From contig JAGTQO010000046.1 of the NCBI GenBank assembly GCA_018396565.1, forward strand, positions 1 to 11,773: a stretch of 11,773 nucleotides of DNA, in the 5' to 3' direction. The translations under genes were made by a program, and so were the position numbers. Positions within the stretch are counted from its first letter, which is position 1. Every line of letters begins with the position of its first letter. This DNA is from Candidatus Bathyarchaeota archaeon (GTDB lineage: Archaea; Thermoproteota; Bathyarchaeia; 40CM-2-53-6; RBG-13-38-9). Under the pieces are notes generated by a model. It was not told the origin of the DNA, made no database searches, and worked only from the letters and a program-made list of their open reading frames with translations. Shown here piece by piece: positions 1 to 4,785 of this stretch.

Positions 1-66
1 TGGACAGTTGCATGTTTTTTTGTAATTAACACTTAATGGTTTTTTGACTTCGTAAGTTTCCACCAT
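1..66 (-). CDS. N-terminal part of a small Cys-containing protein (runs off the left edge)
   Basis: Only the first 22 codons are present, read leftward from an ATG. They encode a polar N-terminus (METYEVKK-like) that leads into KKTCNCP. The CxCP pair suggests the first half of a metal-binding knuckle, such as a zinc ribbon or rubredoxin-like fold, but the second Cys pair would lie outside the window. The ATG lies 6 bases after the stop of the ribbon-helix-helix gene on the same strand and is preceded by GTGAGG, a plausible ribosome binding site, so the two genes are probably co-transcribed. The family is not recognised and the metal-binding role is inferred from the Cys pattern alone. Confidence 0.5.
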   Translation of the reverse strand, partial: MVETYEVKKPLSVNYKKTCNCP

Positions 67-72
67 GACGCC

Positions 73-237
73 TCACTTCTTTTTTCCTGCATCTGAAATA
101 AATGATTTTTCAGCAAGCCATGCCAAAACTATGTTTCTGACGATGTCAGCATCAGACTCCCCAAAAGAACCTTTCATTTTTAGTATGATGCTCCACTGCT
201 TATCGTTAAAAGTTACCTGAACTCTTTTGTTTCTCAT
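73..237 (-). CDS. Small ribbon-helix-helix (CopG/MetJ-like) protein
   Basis: This 54-residue protein has the pattern of a ribbon-helix-helix DNA-binding protein. A short basic beta strand (MRNKRVQVTF) is followed by two helices joined by a turn (DKQWSIILKMKG, then SDADIVRNIVLAWLAEK). Such proteins bind DNA as dimers through the paired strands and usually act as repressors or antitoxin-type regulators. The open frame extends 14 codons further to an ATG at 279. The later ATG at 237 was chosen because a TATA-like box at 267-275 would lie inside the longer frame, and because the fold begins at MRNKR. A Cys-containing gene follows 6 bases downstream on the same strand. No toxin partner is visible. 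Fold call is fairly confident; the regulated target is unknown. Confidence 0.65.
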   Translation of the reverse strand: MRNKRVQVTFNDKQWSIILKMKGSFGESDADIVRNIVLAWLAEKSFISDAGKKK

Positions 238-266
238 TTGTATCACATGTGTGTTTGTAGGGAGTG

Positions 267-275
267 TATATAAAT
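267..275 (-). promoter_or_regulatory. TATA-like box for the ribbon-helix-helix gene
   Basis: On the minus strand this reads ATTTATATA, a good archaeal TATA box. It is centred about 34 bases upstream of the ATG at 237. Transcription would therefore start roughly 8-10 bases before that codon, giving a nearly leaderless mRNA. This placement decides between the two candidate starts. It is inferred from sequence and spacing only. Confidence 0.5.
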
Positions 276-327
276 ACATCGGTTTCTGCTAACCGAAGCT
301 TTAGACTTCATTAAAGATCTCTCTGAG

Positions 328-462
328 TTATACGCCGTCTTCAATCATTATCTTGGCTTTATAAAATTCTTCATTACTGACCAAAAGCAATTTGCGCTTA
401 ATTCTCTTTGTTTTGATCTGCGCTTGGTGCAGATTAAGCACGCGCTCGAAGTAGCCTTCCAT
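328..462 (-). CDS. Hypothetical 44-residue ORF, doubtful
   Basis: A short open frame encodes a basic, probably helical peptide (MEGYFERVLNLHQAQIKTKR, then a tail ending in MIEDGV). No family is recognised. The amino-acid make-up is protein-like, but the frame is short and no clear ribosome binding site precedes it. Its ATG shares bases with an ATG on the opposite strand at 461 that may begin the broken plus-strand gene next door; both cannot easily be real starts. It may be a fragment of an older gene in a region that is clearly decaying. Confidence 0.25.
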   Translation of the reverse strand: MEGYFERVLNLHQAQIKTKRIKRKLLLVSNEEFYKAKIMIEDGV

Positions 463-1204
463 GCGGAGAAACCTAATTAGTGAAGTACTGGATCAAAGAT
501 CGTCTATTTCTCGTATCCAAGGGATTCGCTCTTAACATCGATGGAATAGTCGTACTAATTGAGGAACTGTCAGACATGAAACAAGGTGAGGTGGATCTTT
601 TCGTAAATTAGGAATGGAAGATAGCAGACGATCAAGAGACTTTGTCTCCTCGCAGATCACCGCTATTTCTTCATTCAGAATGTTGCCAAATCAACTAGGC
701 TACGGTGTCACCATCAGAATTGAAATTATTAACATTGCAGGCGAGGGAATTCTAGGCGGCTACGTTCCTGCAGATCTCTATTACGAGGACATCTCAGTTG
801 AAGTCTTAGAGAAAGGAAATCCAAGTTAATGGGTGAATAGCAAAAGATGCCGAGTTCAGGAAGAAATCGAGAATATGTTAAACAATGATCCAAGGTTTAC
901 AATCCAACCAGAACATTTACTGGACCAAAAGAAACGAGATGAATGAATAATATGGGTCTTCAAAGAGATAAGAAAGAATCTCGAATCTCAGGGGTTATTC
1001 ATACGGTCATCAGACGAGTCGTTTCTTATGCATAAACTGATCAAACGACTGACTAAACCATCCACAAGAACAAGCATCACGGTATGCTTGAAGCCGACGA
1101 GAGATCTGTTTAAGGACACACCAAAAAGAATCCCATGTCCCATCAAGCATTTCCAGACGACAGAACGGATGCTTTCGTCATTAGATCCTATCTTCATACT
1201 TTGA
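461..1204 (+). pseudogene. Broken, unrecognised protein gene with in-frame stops
   Basis: Protein-like sequence continues through this stretch but is interrupted repeatedly. From about 590 to 1204 a single reading frame holds three consecutive blocks: 614-829 (contains IRIEIINIAGEGILGGYVP), 833-946 (contains EEIENMLNNDPRFTIQPEHL) and 947-1204 (contains KEIRKNLESQGLFIRSSDES). They are separated only by TAA at 827 and TGA at 944. A further 43-codon block in another frame lies just before (480-611, contains YWIKDRLFLVSKGFALNIDG), and ATG 461 could supply the original start in a third frame. The simplest reading is one gene of roughly 240 codons broken by one or two frameshifts and two nonsense changes. 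Three separate tiny genes cannot be excluded. No family is recognised. Confidence 0.4.
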
Positions 1205-1382
1205 CTTCTTCAGCGGAACAAGGCAATAGGGGCAGGAGGATTGAAACTCAACGAATCGCGACCGGCACTTCGGACAGTACCACCCCAACACAGTCCCGCT
1301 CCTCATCTTGAGCTGCGCTGACGGCGCCGGTTGGACTTCCTGCTCGATCCAGTTCTTTTTCTCTGTCTTTTCCTGATCCTGT
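1181..1382 (-). pseudogene. C-terminal zinc-ribbon remnant of a truncated gene
   Basis: On the minus strand an open frame ends in a classic double-Cys zinc ribbon: YCPKCRSRF, an eight-residue spacer, then SCPYCLVPLKK, stopping at 1181-1183. Upstream is a polar Glu/Lys/Pro/Gln-rich linker of the kind that often joins a C-terminal zinc ribbon to another domain. The frame stays open to about 1438, but no convincing start codon precedes the ribbon except an internal ATG at 1304-1306, which would give only 41 residues. Upstream of about 1382 the sequence belongs to an Lrp-like remnant on the other strand, so the gene appears cut there. The original protein cannot be identified. Confidence 0.45.
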
Positions 1383-1673
1383 ATGCCAATCGATTCATCT
1401 ACACTTAACTGTGAACTATTGTATGTAGCCTGCCCATATTATGATTGCGGATGCTCTGCAAGCGTCTTCTACACTACATCTATGGGTAGACATGACATAT
1501 TCTGTATTGCAGTTCTCAAGAATGTTGGTCGGCTAAGCCAAGTAAAAGATTTGATAAAGGGACACCCCATGGTCAGGGAGGTCACGACGAGCATTTGGGT
1601 TGATGAAATACTGCTATATCCTGAGAATTTCGAATTTAACCATCTCAAAAGTAGTGGTGGTGGAGATGGATGA
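1383..1673 (+). pseudogene. Lrp/AsnC regulator remnant lacking the DNA-binding half
   Basis: The second half of this 96-codon frame matches the ligand-binding/oligomerisation (RAM) domain of Lrp/AsnC regulators. It contains SMGRHDIFCIAVLKNV, then VKDLIKGHPMVREVTTSIWV and LLYPENFEF, which correspond to the family's beta-alpha-beta-beta order (GRYDLV..., I..IPGV..V.., PENF). The usual N-terminal helix-turn-helix (about 60 residues) is missing; the first 30 residues do not resemble it and the DNA just upstream encodes a zinc ribbon on the other strand. Its stop (1671-1673) overlaps the ATG of a second Lrp-like gene at 1666, which suggests they were once a translationally coupled pair. A truncated remnant is more likely than a functional stand-alone RAM protein, which does exist in archaea. 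Confidence 0.55.
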
Positions 1674-2137
1674 AATTGATTTATTCATAATTAAGAGAAT
1701 GACGGAAGACGCTCGTGTGTCTTTTAGAAAAATTGCGAAGGAACTTGGGATCTCGCCAGACACCGTGATAACCAGACATAAAACGCTGCAAGAAAAAGGT
1801 GCAATCCGAGGATCCACCGTAGTTATCAATCTGAAAAAGATTGGTTACCATGAGATGGTCGCGTTCATGATAGACGCCTCACCGTCATACATCTTAGCAA
1901 ACGAAACCACTCCAACTGAACCGTCACTGATTTTGAAAAGTTAATTGAAATGCGAAACATAATCTTGGCTACGAAGACTGTTGGAGACCATGATCTATTA
2001 GCTATTGGCGTAGCAAGGGATTTCGAACATTTGATTGCCATAGGCAATAATATAGCGAAAATACCAGGGTCAAGGACTTGTGAATATCTTTTTGGGTCGA
2101 GAAAGCAGAACTCTGCTCCAGATACTTTATTATCTAG
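1666..2137 (+). pseudogene. Frameshifted Lrp/AsnC-family regulator
   Basis: The gene starts at ATG 1666 with a typical Lrp/AsnC N-terminus: MDEIDLFIIKRMTEDARVSF, then the helix-turn-helix FRKIAKELGISPDTVITRHK and a wing. After IDASPSY (about codon 75) the frame is lost. The continuation VTDFEKLIEMRNIILATKTV and GDHDLLAIGVARDFEHLIAI, typical of the RAM domain, is in another frame entered near 1920. A second shift occurs near 2068, after KIPG. The last strand (VKDL, stop, ISFWVEKAEL) then ends at 2135-2137 and has an in-frame TGA at 2081. Joined together the pieces give a normal family length of about 150 residues. Two frameshifts plus a stop argue for real decay. The tandem neighbour is also truncated. 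Confidence 0.75.
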
Positions 2138-2277
2138 GTCAAACGTGAAACTATCACGGTGCCGAGGCTGGGAGGAAAGAAAATCGAATCTTAACTCCGA
2201 TATTTTAAAGATCTTTGAGCGTGTTTATTTTTGGCGGGCCCGACGGGATTTGAACCCGCGACCTTTGGGTTAAGAGC

Positions 2278-2295
2278 TTCGGCCCATGGTGTGGA
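2278..2295 (-). other. tRNA-Lys intron 2 (18 nt, between positions 30 and 31)
   Basis: A second bulge-helix-bulge is visible. The outer helix is GAG/CTC and the central 4-bp helix is CGGT/GCCG with one T-G wobble. The 3-base bulges are GGT and AAG, and the inner helix CCA/TGG closes a five-base loop. Cutting at GG|T and AA|G joins GTGG to GCTCTTAA and completes the anticodon stem and loop. The site is inside the 5' strand of the anticodon stem, not in the loop. Confidence 0.88.
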
Positions 2296-2317
2296 CCACC
2301 GCTCTACCTGACTGAGC

Positions 2318-2336
2318 TTCCCGACCTATGTTGGTT
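2318..2336 (-). other. tRNA-Lys intron 1 (19 nt, between positions 9 and 10)
   Basis: The junctions form a textbook bulge-helix-bulge. The outer helix is GGG/CTC and the central 4-bp helix is CCCG/CGGG. The 3-base bulges are TAA and AAG, and the inner helix ACC/GGT closes a six-base loop. Cutting after the second base of each bulge (TA|A and AA|G) restores GGGCCCGTA-GCTC exactly. The structure is read directly from the sequence; the cleavage positions follow the known rule for archaeal splicing endonuclease. Confidence 0.9.
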
Positions 2337-2370
2337 TACGGGCCCGGAGCCCGCCAACACAAATGATCAA

Positions 2371-2379
2371 AAGATATTT
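2371..2379 (-). promoter_or_regulatory. TATA-like box for tRNA-Lys
   Basis: The minus strand reads AAATATCTT, centred about 30 bases upstream of the first base of the mature tRNA (2345), which is the expected archaeal spacing. The same nine bases occur on the plus strand at 2441-2449 ahead of dphB, so the pair forms an inverted repeat that explains itself as two divergent promoters. Transcription would begin only a few bases before the tRNA. Confidence 0.55.
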
Positions 2380-2440
2380 CTAATAATTCTTTCTGATGGT
2401 GGACAAGCTCCTGCTGGAAGCTCCTACCTAACAGTTCTAA

Positions 2441-2449
2441 AAATATCTT
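2441..2449 (+). promoter_or_regulatory. TATA-like box for the dphB operon
   Basis: AAATATCTT sits about 54 bases before the chosen dphB ATG at 2499, predicting a transcript start near 2470 and a leader of about 30 bases that includes the ribosome binding site TGAGGT (2486-2491). It is identical to the element facing the tRNA gene. The stretch between the two boxes also carries an 8-base direct repeat AAGCTCCT (2404-2411 and 2417-2424) of unknown meaning. Confidence 0.5.
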
Positions 2450-2498
2450 CAAAAACTTTTTTCTTAACATATCAGACATGAGATGTGAGGTTTATCTG

Positions 2499-3293
2499 AT
2501 GCTGACCTTCATAGGTTTGGGTCTTCACAGTGAGTTGGGCATATCCCTTGAGGGGTTGGAGGAGGCTAGGCGGGCTGACATTGTCTTTGCTGAGTTTTAC
2601 ACAAGTCATATGCCAGGGTTCAGTCTTGGGAATCTTGAGAGGCTCATAGGTAAGAGGGTTCAGGTTCTCTCAAGGATGGACCTCGAGGATGAGGCTGAGA
2701 GGAAGGTTCTTGAGCCTGCTAGGAGGCACCGATGTGTATTGTTAACCCCTGGGGATCCTAATGTTGCGACGACCCATATCGCCTTGAGGCTTAAGGCTGA
2801 GAAGGAGGATATTAGAACGTTTGTGATACATGCCGCCTCAGTCGCATCTGCTGTGGCGGGGGTTACAGGCCTGCAGAGTTACAAGTTCGGCCGGACAGTA
2901 ACGATACCCTTCAAGTCGACCTCAACATCAGAGATTCCTTACGAGCATATATGTGAGAATATGGTGAGGGGCCTACACTCTCTGGCCTTACTCGACATAG
3001 ACTCGGAGGCTGGGAGATATATGACGGTCAATGAGGGGCTTGAGCAACTCCTAGATGTTGAGGATAGGAGAGGTTTTGGTTGGTTGAGGTTGAATAGGCC
3101 CGCTGTGGGGGTGGCTAGGATAGGCTCCAAAGACATGAAAGTGAAGGCTGATACTATTGGTAAATTGGGTGAATATGATTGGGGTGGGCCACCACACTGC
3201 CTCATATTTCCTGGTAGACTCCACTTCATGGAGGCTGAGGCCCTGCAGATTCTATGTGGGGCAGATATGGAGATTCTGAGGGGCCTGCTATGA
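2499..3293 (+). CDS. dphB: Diphthine synthase (diphthamide methyltransferase)
   Basis: DphB transfers methyl groups from S-adenosylmethionine to the modified histidine of elongation factor 2, the second step of diphthamide synthesis. The 264-residue protein has the family's full length and landmarks. These are the N-terminal FIGLGL strand, AEFYTS (about 31-36), the substrate/SAM loop GDPNVATTH (85-93), SVASAVAGVTGLQSYKFGRT (114-133), and a C-terminal PPHCLIFPGRLHFMEAEAL. The ATG at 2499 was preferred over one at 2478 because it starts exactly at the family's MLTFIGLGL and has TGAGGT seven bases upstream. It is the first gene of an operon: its stop overlaps the DUF357 start in ATGA. Nothing appears damaged. 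Confidence 0.95.
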   Translation: MLTFIGLGLHSELGISLEGLEEARRADIVFAEFYTSHMPGFSLGNLERLIGKRVQVLSRMDLEDEAERKVLEPARRHRCVLLTPGDPNVATTHIALRLKAEKEDIRTFVIHAASVASAVAGVTGLQSYKFGRTVTIPFKSTSTSEIPYEHICENMVRGLHSLALLDIDSEAGRYMTVNEGLEQLLDVEDRRGFGWLRLNRPAVGVARIGSKDMKVKADTIGKLGEYDWGGPPHCLIFPGRLHFMEAEALQILCGADMEILRGLL

Positions 3294-3571
3294 AGGAGGA
3301 TGTCAGGTCGACTGCTGAGAGGTATATTCAGAGTGTTGAGTTTGCTCTTGCAGGTTTGGTTAAGGAATCGAGCCGAAAAATAGATTTTGGCATGGCGGAC
3401 TTTATCATCGACTCTGTGAATAGATATCTGCAAGATGCAAATTACTATTTGGGGTGTGGTAGGGAGGTTGTTGCTCTGGCCTCAGCAGCCTACGCTGAGG
3501 GTCTCTTGGACGCCCTCAGAATACTCGGACTCGTAAATTTCACATGGAGGAGGGGTTTTGAAGAGGCGTAG
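3290..3571 (+). CDS. DUF357 family protein
   Basis: A 93-residue, mostly helical protein matches the archaeal DUF357 family. Recognisable parts are an N-terminal helix with AERYIQSVEFAL, a middle segment IIDSVNRYLQDANYYL, and the characteristic ALASAAYAEGLLDALRILGL near the C-terminus. The family has no established biochemical role. The start was placed at the ATG that overlaps the dphB stop by four bases (ATGA), a sign of translational coupling; a more upstream ATG at 3254 lies inside dphB. Its end overlaps the ribL start by 14 bases. The tight packing between a diphthamide enzyme and FAD synthase suggests co-expression but does not reveal function. Confidence 0.85.
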   Translation: MKEDVRSTAERYIQSVEFALAGLVKESSRKIDFGMADFIIDSVNRYLQDANYYLGCGREVVALASAAYAEGLLDALRILGLVNFTWRRGFEEA

Positions 3572-4007
3572 GGTTGTCCTAGCCGCAGGGGTCTTCGATC
3601 TCCTACACTTCGGACACTTGAAAGCCCTCGAAGACGCTAAGAAGGCTGGAGGTAGGGGCTCAAGACTCATAGTCATAGTGGCAAGGGATAGGACGGTTGA
3701 GAGACGCAAAGGTAGAAGGCCTATCCTCCCAGAGGATCAGAGGAGGGGCCTCGTGGAGGCACTGAAACCAGTGGATAAGGCGATCCTCGGATATGAGAAT
3801 ATGAATGTAGCCGGGGTTATTCAGAAGATAAAGCCTGATGTGATAGCTATCGGCTATGACCAGCATGACATGTTGAAAGCTGTCCAAGAGGCCTTGAAGA
3901 CCTATCCAGGCAAGGTTAAGGTCGTCAAGATGAGGAGATACGGTCCAAGGAACCTTGACAGCTCATCCAAGATCAAGAGGAGGGTCATTGAGGAGTTGAA
4001 GGCTTAA
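3558..4007 (+). CDS. ribL: FAD synthase (archaeal FMN adenylyltransferase RibL)
   Basis: RibL adenylates FMN with a nucleotide triphosphate to make FAD, the last step of flavin cofactor synthesis. The 149-residue protein is a compact nucleotidyltransferase. The N-terminal signature GVFDLLHFGHLKAL (11-24) contains the HxGH nucleotide-binding motif. VARD follows, then RPILPEDQRRGLVEALKPVD, then KPDVIAIGYDQHD, and a basic tail with SSSKIKRRVIEEL. The start is TTG at 3558, supported by GGAGGAGGGG at 3546-3555 and by alignment of the first strand. The 5' end overlaps DUF357 by 14 bases and the 3' end overlaps the convergent ribK gene by 23 bases. It pairs functionally with ribK, which makes the FMN substrate. 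Confidence 0.93.
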   Translation: MKRRRVVLAAGVFDLLHFGHLKALEDAKKAGGRGSRLIVIVARDRTVERRKGRRPILPEDQRRGLVEALKPVDKAILGYENMNVAGVIQKIKPDVIAIGYDQHDMLKAVQEALKTYPGKVKVVKMRRYGPRNLDSSSKIKRRVIEELKA

Positions 4008-4686
4008 CCCTCACCCTGACAGTATCACCGTCCTTGAGATTCAACCTATCCCTCAGATTTTCACCTGCAACCAGCTCGACCACATCTGACCCGTAATGGC
4101 TCCTCAAAGCCAATATTACAGCAGCCTCGACATTATCATTAACTATGACCCTGAGACACTTGGCAGGCCCGAAACTCCTATCCTTGGTCCTGAATCCATC
4201 AATCGATATCGAGGGTAAACCCTCGAGTGTGGCTTTCACATCCTCATAGCCCTGCCTCAACCTCAGATTCAATGTTCCAGGATAAGGGTCGTATCCGAGC
4301 TTACTCCTCAACTGTTTACGGTAACCCTCCTGACCAACATAGTAGGAGCCTTCACCTAACCCGGTGAAGAGTACACCCTCAAAGTAGAGAGTCTCTGGGG
4401 GACGCTCAAACATCCACCTCAACGATGAGTAGAGCCTGGCCAATAGCTGCTGGCCTTCAGCCGTTATCCGTATAGATTCACGCCTTGCAACCCTGAACCT
4501 CCTGATGTAACCCATACGTTCAAGACTTATCAGATGTCTGGAGACGGTCTGCTGGGAACACCCCAGCTTGGAACTTAAATCTCCAGTAGTGTATGAGAGC
4601 TCACCTGTCGGAGCAGAGAGCTCAGCGATTCTACATAGAGTCAAAAGTAACGTCCCTTTCAGAGAAGTCCATTCGAGGCTCTTCAT
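3985..4686 (-). CDS. ribK: CTP-dependent riboflavin kinase with N-terminal winged helix
   Basis: RibK phosphorylates riboflavin to FMN using CTP. The 233-residue protein has two parts. A winged helix-turn-helix (about 30-75: DLSSKLGCSQQTVSRHLISL followed by ERMGYIRR) is joined to the archaeal riboflavin kinase domain (about 95-230). Kinase landmarks are GLGEGSYYV (109-117, the CTP-binding loop), YPGTLNLRL (135-143) and LRSHYGSDVVELVA (194-207). Family members with this domain pair are known in archaea as dual enzyme/repressors (RbkR), so this protein may control flavin genes, including itself. It is convergent with ribL and divergent from the endonuclease V homologue. An inverted repeat at 4744-4756 is a candidate binding site. 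The start was chosen at the ATG that precedes the winged-helix domain. Confidence 0.93.
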   Translation of the reverse strand: MKSLEWTSLKGTLLLTLCRIAELSAPTGELSYTTGDLSSKLGCSQQTVSRHLISLERMGYIRRFRVARRESIRITAEGQQLLARLYSSLRWMFERPPETLYFEGVLFTGLGEGSYYVGQEGYRKQLRSKLGYDPYPGTLNLRLRQGYEDVKATLEGLPSISIDGFRTKDRSFGPAKCLRVIVNDNVEAAVILALRSHYGSDVVELVAGENLRDRLNLKDGDTVRVRVKPSTPQ

Positions 4687-4718
4687 ATAAAGATCAAAAA
4701 TCCAAAATGCCGAGCTAC

Positions 4719-4729
4719 AATTTAAAAAC
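4719..4729. promoter_or_regulatory. AT-rich box in the ribK / endonuclease V divergent promoter
   Basis: AATTTAAAAAC reads as a TATA-like element on both strands. For ribK it lies about 38 bases upstream of the ATG, predicting a short leader. For the rightward gene it predicts a start near 4750, inside the inverted repeat at 4744-4756. Which gene it serves cannot be decided from the sequence. Confidence 0.4.
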
Positions 4730-4743
4730 TTCTGAACCGATAA

Positions 4744-4756
4744 TTAACCCTGTTAA
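4744..4756. promoter_or_regulatory. Candidate operator: TTAAC-N3-GTTAA inverted repeat
   Basis: A perfect 5-3-5 inverted repeat lies between ribK and the endonuclease V gene, about 60 bases upstream of ribK and 30 upstream of the other start. A symmetric site suits a dimeric winged-helix repressor such as the RibK/RbkR protein encoded next door. No second copy was noticed in the window. Role is inferred. Confidence 0.35.
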
Positions 4757-4785
4757 GCAGCCTCCACTTAAGGTTCAAAGATCTG

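Larger units (their letters stand above)
2232..2345 (-). tRNA. tRNA-Lys(CTT) with two introns, CCA encoded
   Basis: Removing two short introns gives a 77-base cloverleaf. The acceptor stem is GGGCCCG/CGGGCCC, followed by U8 A9, then a D arm GCTC/GAGC with a GG-containing loop. The anticodon stem is GTGGG/CCCAA, with one G-A mismatch at 27-43. The anticodon loop is CTCTTAA (anticodon CTT, 2272-2274), the variable region is AGGTC, the T arm is GCGGG/CCCGT with loop TTCAAAT, and the gene ends in G73 and an encoded CCA. The mature sequence matches archaeal tRNA-Lys, and CTT reads AAG codons. Neither intron is at the usual 37/38 site; they lie at 9/10 and 30/31. The gene marks the border between decayed AT-rich DNA and the housekeeping region. 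Confidence 0.93.

Noticed and set aside
827..946. Possible stop-codon recoding, because one frame reads through TAA and TGA
   Set aside because: The intact genes in this window use normal stops, and the neighbouring Lrp gene also has frameshifts, so decay explains the region better. No recoding element was seen.
988..1197. A 69-codon minus-strand frame with a hydrophobic middle
   Set aside because: It is antisense to the last block of the broken plus-strand gene, which has the more protein-like composition, and it has no clear ribosome binding site.
1..2231. A direct repeat of the tRNA 3' end that would mark an integrated element
   Set aside because: No second copy of the tRNA 3' sequence was found to the left within the window, so no attachment site is claimed.
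1950..2273. A 107-codon plus-strand frame ending in ARRDLNPRPLG
   Set aside because: Its first part is the frameshifted Lrp RAM domain; the tail is the antisense translation of the tRNA-Lys 3' half, a well-known annotation artefact, not a real protein end.
2232..2345. A split or permuted tRNA, suggested at first by the extra bases between acceptor stem and D arm
   Set aside because: Both halves lie in normal order on one strand, and the extra bases form exact bulge-helix-bulge introns.
2404..2424. Repeat AAGCTCCT twice with a weak hairpin, considered as a small RNA or box C/D element
   Set aside because: The repeat is only eight bases, the hairpin has a bulge, and no proper C (RTGATGA) and D (CTGA) box pair is present.
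2939..3433. A 164-codon minus-strand frame opposite dphB and the DUF357 gene
   Set aside because: Long antisense frames are common opposite genes with this codon use; both sense genes are clear family members.
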